This document shows positions 45,785 to 53,046 of a stretch of DNA of 64,000 nucleotides, piece by piece (the stretch's first letter is position 1; every line of letters starts with the position of its first letter). The stretch comes from Ardenticatenaceae bacterium (lineage in GTDB: Bacteria; Chloroflexota; Anaerolineae; Promineifilales; Promineifilaceae), in NCBI GenBank assembly GCA_020634495.1, contig JACKBR010000005.1, forward strand, positions 1-64,000. Direction: 5' to 3'. The notes under the pieces are model-generated. The model was not told where the DNA came from. It searched no databases and saw only the letters and a list, made by a program, of their open reading frames with translations. A program made the translations under genes and the position numbers.

Positions 45785-46486
45785 TTAAGGCCATTGCAAG
45801 TCCAGCCGATTGCTTTCTGCAATTAACTCTTCAATTGAATCTGAATAGCCCTGTTCTATTAAAATGGAGGCGGCTAGCTTCTTGCGTTGCAAAAGTTGTT
45901 CTCGTGTATCGAGTAGTTGTTTTAGAGTTACCCGGTCATATTCATTCAAATGACCTCGTTGCTCCCATTCCAGACGAACTTTTAAACGTGATTTTTCCCA
46001 TGGCCACATCTGTTCAGCCACAACTAGCTTTTGTGCCTTGGGAGTTAGCAGGGATAAGAAACTTTGCAAAGTTTCGGTATCCAATTCGTTATCCAAAGAA
46101 TCTATAAACCACTCAGTTACTATTTTTTGGAATTCCTCTGCTGAGGGAACAACAGAAGGAAAGAAATCATCAAAATACTTTGATACATCTCCAACGATAC
46201 GGCCTCTAGGTCTGTCATCCATCCAAATGACTTTTAGTCTGCTGTCATTTTGCCTAAATGCCTGCAGAATATTAATAGCATCCGATGAACCGGGCCGTAT
46301 CCATAAGACAATATTGGGTTTGAATGATCTCATGATTTCCGGCAATGTCTGTGAGCTATGACAAATCTGACTCTCATACCCCAACGCTTTAAGAATTAGC
46401 TTATAAGCTTCGCAAGCTGTTGAACCATCCTCTGGTAGTTCAGGTAATTCTTGAATAATTAAGAATTTAGGGATGATGTTGCCCAT
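45785..46486 (-). CDS. Receiver-like protein of unknown function, 233 aa
   Basis: Residues 1-115 look like a CheY-like alpha/beta fold (IPKFLIIQELPEL, KPNIVLWIRPGSSDAINIL, LKVIWMDDRPRGRIVG), but the phospho-acceptor Asp is not convincing; Trp-Ile-Arg follows the third strand. The C-terminal half is helical and charged (LLTPKAQKLVVAEQMWPWEK, LKQLLDTREQLLQRKKLAASIL). ATG 46486 has GGGAGAG nine bases upstream and is preferred to ATG 46513. It is adjacent to a VapBC-type pair and converges with the SARP/sigma fragment. The function is unknown. Confidence 0.7.
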   Translation of the reverse strand: MGNIIPKFLIIQELPELPEDGSTACEAYKLILKALGYESQICHSSQTLPEIMRSFKPNIVLWIRPGSSDAINILQAFRQNDSRLKVIWMDDRPRGRIVGDVSKYFDDFFPSVVPSAEEFQKIVTEWFIDSLDNELDTETLQSFLSLLTPKAQKLVVAEQMWPWEKSRLKVRLEWEQRGHLNEYDRVTLKQLLDTREQLLQRKKLAASILIEQGYSDSIEELIAESNRLDLQWP

Positions 46487-46514
46487 TGCTACTCTCCCAT
46501 GCGCGTTCCCCAAT

Positions 46515-46961
46515 TTATGCTGTTAAATCTTCCACTACAAGAATCTCTATTTCCGAGACGCGCTTTAACTGCTTATCATTGGTTAAAAAGGCGTCACATT
46601 GGGCAGCAACGGCCGTTGCCAACTGAAGCGCATCCGCCAAAGAGACATTGTAGGCGGCACGAAGCCTAGCTGCATCCACCGCTATTGCTTCACTGATGGT
46701 AACAAACTCGGTAAAAGCACCACGTACAAGCAATTCCTGAAAGTCGCTTTGTAATTGCTCATCCCCCGAACGCATTGGGCCAATCAAACATTCAGCAAGG
46801 GTGATTGGTGAGTTTACAACGCGAACTTGGCCTGCATCTACCTGTTCAAATATGGCATTGATTTGCGACTGGAAATTGGGGTTTTGCTCTACAAAATAAA
46901 TCACAGGTGCCGTATCCACAAACAAGCGGCGTACGTCCCGCAAGGCATCTTCAACTTTCAT
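46515..46961 (-). CDS. PIN-domain ribonuclease toxin (VapC family)
   Basis: A 148-residue PIN nuclease. Conserved acidic residues appear in LFVDTAPVIYF (Asp near 12), TLAECL (Glu near 53), SLADALQLATAV (Asp near 112) and FLTNDKQL (Asp near 130), the four needed for Mg2+-dependent RNA cleavage. The start overlaps the upstream antitoxin gene by four bases, the usual antitoxin-first order. The RNA target is unknown. Confidence 0.9.
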   Translation of the reverse strand: MKVEDALRDVRRLFVDTAPVIYFVEQNPNFQSQINAIFEQVDAGQVRVVNSPITLAECLIGPMRSGDEQLQSDFQELLVRGAFTEFVTISEAIAVDAARLRAAYNVSLADALQLATAVAAQCDAFLTNDKQLKRVSEIEILVVEDLTA

Positions 46962-47197
46962 GACAGGCTGCTTCGGTGATGATCATCTTGTTGACGGGAA
47001 GTTGAAACCCACTCCTGAGCATCCCCCGCAACGAGTGGGTAAGTGGCCGCACCGCGCATCTCTTCCCATCGCTTAGGTTCAGTTGATTCTTGTGTCTTTG
47101 CCAGGCGTGCCTGCTCAGATAGGTACGCAATTAAGCGTAATTGCTCATCTGGCGTCAATCGCCGGGTCTGATTTAGAATATCGTCGTAAAGAGTCAT
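46958..47197 (-). CDS. Probable VapB-type antitoxin, 79 aa
   Basis: Partner of the PIN toxin by position: its end overlaps the toxin start by four bases. It begins MTLYDDILNQTRRLTPDEQ, a helical N-terminus similar to antitoxins described as LTPEEQ-type, and has a Trp- and Arg-containing C-terminal tail expected to bind the toxin. No AbrB or RHH motif is obvious. AAAGGTG lies eight bases before ATG 47197, so I did not use the GTG three codons earlier. A promoter TGCTATAAT lies 32 bases upstream. Confidence 0.78.
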   Translation of the reverse strand: MTLYDDILNQTRRLTPDEQLRLIAYLSEQARLAKTQESTEPKRWEEMRGAATYPLVAGDAQEWVSTSRQQDDHHRSSLS

Positions 47198-47228
47198 AAC
47201 AATCACCTTTCAAAACAATCTTGCTGAC

Positions 47229-47237
47229 ATTATAGCA
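47229..47237 (-). promoter_or_regulatory. Extended -10 promoter of the vapBC-type pair
   Basis: TGCTATAAT on the minus strand, identical to the element at 42401. It overlaps the stop codon of the upstream truncated antitoxin-like gene, so the toxin pair has its own promoter. The start would fall about 47221, giving a leader of roughly 24 bases. Confidence 0.5.
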
Positions 47238-47454
47238 AAGTTTTTAGTTCATCTATGAAGTGCGAGTCGAAAGAATTTAGTAATTTAGTGTACTTCTCTG
47301 ATCGAACCAAATCGCGCAGAACAAGTCTCGCAGTCTCAGGTTCATCATTCTGGAAAAGAGCGATAACTTCACCCAGCAAAGCGAGCGCAAATTCCGGATC
47401 ATTTTGAATGCGTTCTTGAATCGTTTTCTGCACATCTCTTGTAACAGTCATCAT
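47230..47454 (-). CDS. Truncated addiction-module antitoxin-like protein, 74 aa
   Basis: Reads MMTVTRDVQKTIQERIQNDP, FALALLGEVIALFQNDEPE and TARLVLRDLVRSEKYTKLL. This matches the N-terminal half of HigA-like addiction-module regulators, which normally continue into a helix-turn-helix near residue 60-95. Here the protein ends after SFDSHFIDELKTLL with no HTH, so DNA binding is probably lost. GAAAGGTAGG precedes the start. No toxin gene of its own is adjacent, which makes it an orphan beside the VapBC-type pair. Confidence 0.65.
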   Translation of the reverse strand: MMTVTRDVQKTIQERIQNDPEFALALLGEVIALFQNDEPETARLVLRDLVRSEKYTKLLNSFDSHFIDELKTLL

Positions 47455-47523
47455 TTGCCTACCTTTCTTTCACGTTATTTTACCCTAACTTAGTTCCCTC
47501 TACGCATCACTCCACACGTTCGG

Positions 47524-47529
47524 TATAAT
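47524..47529 (+). promoter_or_regulatory. -10 element directly before the ABC-F gene
   Basis: TATAAT ends eight bases before ATG 47538, so the transcript would start one or two bases before the start codon. This is a second predicted leaderless or near-leaderless mRNA after the SARP gene. No convincing -35 is seen. Confidence 0.5.
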
Positions 47530-47537
47530 CGCAGGCT

Positions 47538-49565
47538 ATGGCACTTTTGACGGCACACAACATTGGCCAGGCGTTTGGCGCATTTGATGTTTTCACCGGC
47601 GTCAGCGGCAGCATTCCCGATGGCGGCAAGGTGGGGCTGGTTGGCCCCAACGGGGTGGGCAAAACCACCCTGCTGCTGATTTTGGCGGGACTCAGCCAGC
47701 CCAGCGCGGGCAGCGTGCAAACAGCACGCGGTACCCGGCTGGGTTACCTCCCGCAAGAAGCGGCCCAGGCCTTTGCCGGGCAAGAAAACAATGTCTTTGA
47801 AGAAATGCTGACCGTATTTGACGATTTACGCGAAGATGAAGCCACGCTGCGCCAGATGGAGCAGCAAATGACCGCGGGCGATCATTCCGAAGAATTGATG
47901 GCCAGCTACAGTCAGCTGCAAGAGCGCTTTGAACACGCGGGCGGCTACGACTACCCGCTGCGCATCCGGCAGGTGCTAACCGGGCTGGGCTTTGCCGAGG
48001 AGGATTGGCAGATGCCGCTGCCTCATCTGAGCGGCGGGCAGAAAACGCGCCTGCTGCTGGGCCGCTTGCTGCTGGAAAAGCCAGATTTGCTCATCATGGA
48101 TGAGCCGACGAACCATCTGGACGTGGCGGCGATTGAGTGGCTGGAAGGGATGCTGAAGACCTGGGATGGGGCGATTTTGGTGGTGAGCCACGACCGCTAC
48201 TTTTTGGATCGCGTGGTGACGGTGATTTGGGAGATGACGCGCACGGGGATGAGCCATTATCGCGGCAACTATTCGGCCTACGTGCAGCAGCGGCAGGAGC
48301 GGTGGCAGCAGCAAATCCAGGCGTATGAGGATTTCCAGCAGCACATCGAGAAGGAGATGGATTTTATCCGGCGCAACATTGCCGGGCAGCGCACGCAGAT
48401 GGCCCAGGGCAAGCTGAGTCGATTGGCGCGGGAGGTTACGGCCGTTCTCATCGGGGGTCTTCCGGCGTTGGGCATGCTCAACAGCAAAGGCTGGCTGCAA
48501 ACCGATCAACATTACGGCATCACGGTCAAAGGCCGTTTAGCCACCACCGTCGGCGAACTGCAACAGCAAATTGGCGAGCTACGGCCCCCGATACGGCCGT
48601 CCACCCTCCGGCTCCATTTGGACAGCGAAATGCGCAGCGGCGAACTCGTTTTGCGCAGCAAAAAATTGGCCATTGGCTACCCCGGCAACAAACTATTCGA
48701 GGCCGAAGACATTGAGCTGCGCCGGTTGGAATGCGCCGCCCTGATTGGCCCCAACGGCGCTGGCAAAACCACCTTCCTCAAAACCACGCTGGACAGGTTG
48801 GAGCCGCTGCACGGCGAGGTGGTTTTGGGTGCCAGCCTGCAAATTGGCTATTTTGCCCAGGCCCACGACAGCCTGAATCTGGAAAACACGGTGCTGGACG
48901 AGCTGCTCAACTTCCGCAATTTGCCCATCAGCGAGGCCCGCAACTACCTGGCCCGCTTTTTGTTCCGCGAGGACGATGTGTACAAAAAGGTGAGTATGCT
49001 CAGCGGCGGCGAGCGCGGGCGGCTGGCGCTCTCAATTTTAGCGCTGCAAGGAGCCAACTTCTTGCTGCTGGACGAGCCAACCAACCATCTGGACATTCCC
49101 TCGCAGGAGGCGCTGCAAGAGGCGCTGGAGCAGTTTAGCGGCACCATTTTGATGGTGTCGCACGACCGGTATCTGGTGAACGCGCTGGCCACGCAGATTT
49201 GGGCGTTGGCAGACGGCCGTTTACGCATCTACACTGGGGGCTACCAAAACTATCTGGCCGTTCGTGAGCAGGAGGCCGAGGCGGCCAAAGAAGCCGCCGC
49301 CCAGGCGCGGGCCGCCGAAAAAGCCGCCCACAGCAACGGCAGCCAGCCCAGCAAAAACGAACTGCGCAAGCAGGCCAAAGCCCTGGCCGAGCTTGAACAG
49401 GCAATCGACGCCACCGAAGCCGAGATTGCCCAAATTGGCGAGGCGCTGCAAGAAGCGACAACCAGCGAATCTTTTGCTAAGATACAAACGCTAAGCGAAG
49501 CATACGCCGCTGCCGAAGCCAAACTGGAATCTTTGCTGAACCAATGGGAGACACTGCATGAGTGA
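47538..49565 (+). CDS. ABC-F family ATPase (translation factor or resistance type)
   Basis: 675 residues with two ABC domains and no membrane segments, so a ribosome-associated ABC-F protein and not a transporter. First cassette: GPNGVGKTTL, LSGGQKTRLLLG, DEPTNHLDVAAIEW. Second: GPNGAGKTTF, LSGGERGRLALS, DEPTNHLDIPSQ. Between them is the charged linker (about 230-320) characteristic of the family, and the C-terminus (about 560-675) is an Ala/Glu-rich coiled coil, as in Uup. The stop overlaps the next start by eight bases. A Uup/YfmR-like housekeeping role is likelier than antibiotic resistance, but the class is not certain. Confidence 0.93.
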   Translation: MALLTAHNIGQAFGAFDVFTGVSGSIPDGGKVGLVGPNGVGKTTLLLILAGLSQPSAGSVQTARGTRLGYLPQEAAQAFAGQENNVFEEMLTVFDDLREDEATLRQMEQQMTAGDHSEELMASYSQLQERFEHAGGYDYPLRIRQVLTGLGFAEEDWQMPLPHLSGGQKTRLLLGRLLLEKPDLLIMDEPTNHLDVAAIEWLEGMLKTWDGAILVVSHDRYFLDRVVTVIWEMTRTGMSHYRGNYSAYVQQRQERWQQQIQAYEDFQQHIEKEMDFIRRNIAGQRTQMAQGKLSRLAREVTAVLIGGLPALGMLNSKGWLQTDQHYGITVKGRLATTVGELQQQIGELRPPIRPSTLRLHLDSEMRSGELVLRSKKLAIGYPGNKLFEAEDIELRRLECAALIGPNGAGKTTFLKTTLDRLEPLHGEVVLGASLQIGYFAQAHDSLNLENTVLDELLNFRNLPISEARNYLARFLFREDDVYKKVSMLSGGERGRLALSILALQGANFLLLDEPTNHLDIPSQEALQEALEQFSGTILMVSHDRYLVNALATQIWALADGRLRIYTGGYQNYLAVREQEAEAAKEAAAQARAAEKAAHSNGSQPSKNELRKQAKALAELEQAIDATEAEIAQIGEALQEATTSESFAKIQTLSEAYAAAEAKLESLLNQWETLHE

Positions 49566-50820
49566 AAATGATGAAGCCACAACTTACGCTGGGAAAGTGC
49601 TTATTGGGCTAACGGGCAACATCGCCACGGGCAAATCGGCGGTGATGCGGCTGGCCAAAGATCACGGGGCACTCACCATTGACGCCGACAAGATTGTGCA
49701 CGAGTTGATGGACAATGATGCCACCATGCAAGCTGCCATTGCCGTTGCTTTTGGGCCAGAAGTTCGCCGGGAAGACGGCCGTATCGACCGCAAGAAATTA
49801 GGCGAAATTGCCTTTGCCGACCCCACCGCCCTGCAAGATTTAGAAGCAATGATTCATCCCGCGGTGGGCAAAGAAGTGGATGCCCGCATTTTAGCCAGCA
49901 AGCAAACTGTCATTTTTATTGAGGCAATTAAGCTGCTGGAAGGCAATCTGCGCGATATTTGCCACCAAATTTGGGTCACGCGGTGCAGTCCACAGCGGCA
50001 GTTGGAACGGCTGCGCGTTTGCCGGGGGATGGAAACAGAAGCCGCTGCCGTGCGCATCAAGGGACAGGCTCCCCAGGAAGAAAAAGTGGCCCAGTCCGAC
50101 GTCCTCATCGATACCAACGGGCTGATGAAGGACACCGAGGCCCAATTCAGCATCGCCTGGGCGCGCCTGCCAGATGCGGCCACGGCCAAACCGATGAACC
50201 GCCTGCCGCTGCCGGATGAATCGGCCCCAGGCGGCACCAAGCCCCTCACCGGGCGTCTGGTTTTGCCCAAAGCGGCCACGCCCAAAAAGTCTGCCAGCGA
50301 GGCACCGCCGCCCCGGATGCAGCCCAGCGAACGGCCAGAGGATTTACAGGTACGCCGGGCACGGCCGTCTGACATTCCTTCCATTTTGCTGCTTATCCAA
50401 AAAGCGACTGAGGGCAAGGTCAAGATGAAACGCACCGACCTGCTGATGGCCTTAAGCGAGCGGGGCTATTTTATCGGCCAGGTGGGCAGCGACATCAGCA
50501 CGGTCATCGGCTACAACATCGACAGCCAGGTGGCCCGCATCGACGAGATTTACATTCACCCCTTAGAAATGGCCACCCAGACCGGCAAAGCGGTGTTAGA
50601 GGATATTGAAATTTCTGCGGCCTCACACATGGGGCAAATTATTGTTGCCTTTTTAGCCAAGGATGCGCCAGCTCCCCTCCGCGAAATGTTCGAGGCGGAG
50701 TATTACGCGCCAATGCCGTATGACGAAATGGCCAAGGGATGGCAGCTGGCCATCGAAGAATCGCAGCCAGAAGGCACGGATACTTTGGTGCGGCTGCTGC
50801 GCGACACGCGGGCAGGCTAA
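49558..50820 (+). CDS. coaE: Dephospho-CoA kinase fused to a GNAT-like domain
   Basis: 420 residues. Residues 13-205 are CoaE, which phosphorylates dephospho-CoA in the last step of CoA synthesis: P-loop GNIATGKS (20-27), IDADKIVHELM and MIHPAVGKEV. A Pro/Ala/Lys-rich linker (about 205-265) leads to a C-terminal domain (266-400) resembling a GNAT acetyltransferase (VRRARPSDIPSILLLI, DEIYIHPLEMATQTGKAVLEDI, AEYYAPM). The domain lacks a clear RxxGxG/A acetyl-CoA loop, so it may be non-catalytic. A kinase that makes CoA joined to an acetyl-CoA-binding fold is unusual. It overlaps the ABC-F gene by eight bases. Confidence 0.88.
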   Translation: MSENDEATTYAGKVLIGLTGNIATGKSAVMRLAKDHGALTIDADKIVHELMDNDATMQAAIAVAFGPEVRREDGRIDRKKLGEIAFADPTALQDLEAMIHPAVGKEVDARILASKQTVIFIEAIKLLEGNLRDICHQIWVTRCSPQRQLERLRVCRGMETEAAAVRIKGQAPQEEKVAQSDVLIDTNGLMKDTEAQFSIAWARLPDAATAKPMNRLPLPDESAPGGTKPLTGRLVLPKAATPKKSASEAPPPRMQPSERPEDLQVRRARPSDIPSILLLIQKATEGKVKMKRTDLLMALSERGYFIGQVGSDISTVIGYNIDSQVARIDEIYIHPLEMATQTGKAVLEDIEISAASHMGQIIVAFLAKDAPAPLREMFEAEYYAPMPYDEMAKGWQLAIEESQPEGTDTLVRLLRDTRAG

Positions 50821-50831
50821 CGTCATGACGC

Positions 50832-50888
50832 AAACCCTTGGGATTTCCCCAAATGCAAGCTTGCTCAGAAAGAAAACCCCAAGGGTTT
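50832..50888. repeat. 11-bp inverted repeat between coaE and the TPR gene
   Basis: AAACCCTTGGG (50832-50842) is matched by CCCAAGGGTTT (50878-50888) with a 35-base loop. It has no strong T-tract and ends 13 bases before the TPR gene. It could be a weak terminator, an RNA-stability element or an operator. Confidence 0.5.
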
Positions 50889-50901
50889 TGGTGCTGCGCT
50901 A

Positions 50902-51318
50902 ATGCGATTTGTATGGGCGTGGCTTTTGTATACCTGGGGTGGGCTGCACCGTTATTTTGGCATTCAAAACAGCATGGCCCGCGAGTTTGAGCGGGCAGTT
51001 CATTATTTTGGCCGCGCCTACGCAGTGGATCCAACCTTCCGGGCGGCGCGGCTGCACCGGGGCATTTTGCTGGGCCGCGAGCTGGGACGGGTTGATGAAG
51101 CCATTGCGGATTTTGACGCGCTGCTAAACGAAGACCCAACTTACATCCTGGCGCTATTTAACCGGGGGATGATGTGGATGGAAAACGGCCGTTACCCTCA
51201 AGCCCTTGCCGATATGGAAACCTACCTGACCCAGGCTGACCCCTCCGACGAAAACTGGCCCGACGCCCAGCGCATCGTCCGCCTCCTGCAAGATTTGGAC
51301 AGCACTGAAGAAGAATAG
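50902..51318 (+). CDS. Small TPR-repeat protein, 138 aa
   Basis: Three tetratricopeptide repeats: AREFERAVHYFGRAYAVDPT (about 26-45), VDEAIADFDALLNEDPT (about 63-80) and YPQALADMETYLTQADPS (about 97-115). The N-terminus (FVWAWLLYTWGGLHRYFG) is aromatic and hydrophobic but short for a signal anchor. It probably acts as a protein-interaction scaffold. No RBS is clear. It lies in the ABC-F/coaE group and is followed five bases later by the MerB-like gene. Confidence 0.85.
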   Translation: MRFVWAWLLYTWGGLHRYFGIQNSMAREFERAVHYFGRAYAVDPTFRAARLHRGILLGRELGRVDEAIADFDALLNEDPTYILALFNRGMMWMENGRYPQALADMETYLTQADPSDENWPDAQRIVRLLQDLDSTEEE

Positions 51319-51322
51319 CGCA

Positions 51323-51973
51323 ATGAACAATAAGCAAGAGAAAGCGTTAAAACGTTTGAACGATATTCTGCCGTTGAAGAAAAGCCAGGACAAGTGCGCC
51401 CCGGAAATTAAAGAACTTCATCAGCAGATACTCCGCTCTTTTGTTACCAACGGCCGTATCCTCACCCAGGATGAAATGGCTCAGTGGGTGCATGACGTTC
51501 CAGAAGCCATAAATGTGCTGAGCAAGTATGACATGGTGACAGTTTCCGAGAGCGGTGATCCTGTTGGAGCTTATCCATTTACCATGATGGGACGTGAGCA
51601 TAAAGTGCAAGTAAACGGCCACCAAATCCACGCCATGTGCGCCTTGGATGCTTTGGCCATTGCGCCCATGTTTGGGGAAACCACGCAAATCACATCCCAA
51701 TGCCGGGTGACAGGCAACCCGATTAAGATAGATATGTGCGGCGAGACAATTCTGAATCTGGTAGAAGTGCAGGATGTGCATTTTGGCATTGCCTGGAGCG
51801 CCGCAGCGGCGGGATCAAGCTGTGCCGATAGTTTGTGTCTGGAGATGATATTTCTTCACGACGGGGAAACGGCCGTACAGTGGCTTGCTGATGACGCTGA
51901 CAACAGAGAAATTTTCACATTGCTAAAAGCCGTTCAGTTTGCTAGCCGATTCTTCGTTCCCCTGTTGTCTTGA
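51323..51973 (+). CDS. Alkylmercury lyase (MerB)-like protein
   Basis: 216 residues. The MerB core is visible: YPFTMMGREHKVQVNGHQIHAMCALDALAIAPMFG with Cys106 and Asp109 at the positions of the catalytic Cys and Asp of MerB (CALD), followed by a paired-Cys region. The third catalytic residue is expected to be Cys172 (SLCLEMIFL) or the nearby Cys167. MerB cleaves carbon-mercury bonds. No merA, merR, merT or merP is nearby, so mercury resistance is not certain; related proteins act on other organometals or have unknown roles. The N-terminal 60 residues look like a helical wing as in MerB. Its start is five bases after the TPR gene stop. Confidence 0.82.
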   Translation: MNNKQEKALKRLNDILPLKKSQDKCAPEIKELHQQILRSFVTNGRILTQDEMAQWVHDVPEAINVLSKYDMVTVSESGDPVGAYPFTMMGREHKVQVNGHQIHAMCALDALAIAPMFGETTQITSQCRVTGNPIKIDMCGETILNLVEVQDVHFGIAWSAAAAGSSCADSLCLEMIFLHDGETAVQWLADDADNREIFTLLKAVQFASRFFVPLLS

Positions 51974-52151
51974 GAAAAAAGGTAGGCTTACGCAACTTTT
52001 GGGCTGTGCCCAGAGCAAGTTGGCAACGCATCGTCTCCCTCCTCTGCAATATTGACCGAAAATTATGAACTGCCTTCCACGTTGAATTGCGCGGCAAAAC
52101 AATTTATACTGCCATTAAATCAGTTGGAGCATAATTTTTTGAGGTATCGCT

Positions 52152-52277
52152 ATGATATTGCGTGAAACAGTCAAAAAACAAATAGACTTATTGAGTAAAA
52201 ATCAGCTATCAAAAATGAAGGAGTCATGTCATGCCTGTTTCAAAATCGGAAGATCTACGACTAAAAATTCAAGAACA
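52152..52277 (+). pseudogene. Short antitoxin-like N-terminal fragment
   Basis: A 41-codon frame that starts MILRETVKKQIDLLSKNQLS, like the N-terminus of DUF2281/VapB-like antitoxins (pattern LR-x-x-V-x-x-Q-I-D-x-L-x-x-x-Q-L), then runs into unrelated sequence and overlaps the next gene. The RBS of the next gene (AAGGAG, 52218) lies inside it. Probably a leftover from a recombined toxin-antitoxin locus; weak evidence because only about 22 residues match. Confidence 0.3.
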
Positions 52278-52950
52278 TTTTAACTTAATTGAATTAAAGA
52301 TTTTATGCTTCGACCTTGCTATAAATCCAGAATATATTCCTCATCAGACCCTTCCAGAAATGGCTTTTGGTATTATCAACTATTGTGCTCGAGACGGTCT
52401 TCTACAAAAGTTATTAGATAAATGCAAACAACAAAGACCACACGTAATATGGCCTCAATTGACATCAAGCGATATTTTCCGTAGTGATGATGGTTCGGAA
52501 AAGAATGATATTGAGATTATTAAATTCTTTCGTCAGTGCCTTGACCGTCCTGCTTTTCAAAAGCCATTTTTTAGGCAAAGTTCCATGGAAGCTTTTGATA
52601 AAGCAATGGAGGATACGGTAACTGCCATAAACACAGGTTGTTTAAGAAGTCGGGATGGGATTGTTCTGGCTCAAACAAAAGGGAAATCCTATATAGAAAA
52701 TCCCAAATGGATAGAGCAAATAGATGTGATTGTTGATCAAATTAGATCAATCCGTTCTCGTTTCGCCCTCGCAATGAATCAAGGAGAAATTGAGAGTATT
52801 CCAGATGAGCGAGAAAATCAAACTTATTTTTACATAATTAATGAAGGCGAATTGGCGGAATGGATGGATAGGAGCCGAAGAATGGTTATCCATTTGTTCA
52901 ACAATTTATGTGAAGAAGCAAAAATTCATAAACTACATGAACCTGAGTAA
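52231..52950 (+). CDS. Effector-associated (death-like) domain protein, 239 aa
   Basis: Residues 8-75 resemble effector-associated domain 7 / bacterial death-like domains (LRLKIQEHFNLIELKILCFD, LAINPEYIPHQTLPEMAFGI, LLQKLLDKCKQQRPHVIWPQ), which in cyanobacteria and Chloroflexota join conflict-system sensors to effectors by self-association. The rest (about 90-239) is helical and unknown: FFRQCLDRPAFQKPFFR, FDKAMEDTVTAINTGCLRSRDG, VIVDQIRSIRSRFALAM. I cannot name an effector activity. AAGGAG precedes the start. Base composition is clearly more AT-rich than the flanks, consistent with acquired DNA. No partner gene with another EAD is in the window. Confidence 0.68.
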   Translation: MPVSKSEDLRLKIQEHFNLIELKILCFDLAINPEYIPHQTLPEMAFGIINYCARDGLLQKLLDKCKQQRPHVIWPQLTSSDIFRSDDGSEKNDIEIIKFFRQCLDRPAFQKPFFRQSSMEAFDKAMEDTVTAINTGCLRSRDGIVLAQTKGKSYIENPKWIEQIDVIVDQIRSIRSRFALAMNQGEIESIPDERENQTYFYIINEGELAEWMDRSRRMVIHLFNNLCEEAKIHKLHEPE

Positions 52951-53046
52951 CCAGCCCAGTTAGGCATTTGTTATATCTGCCGACCACTAAAGAAAATATA
53001 AGTCTCCTCTGGCAAAGTCAACAGAACTCAGCATAACTGGTGGGTT

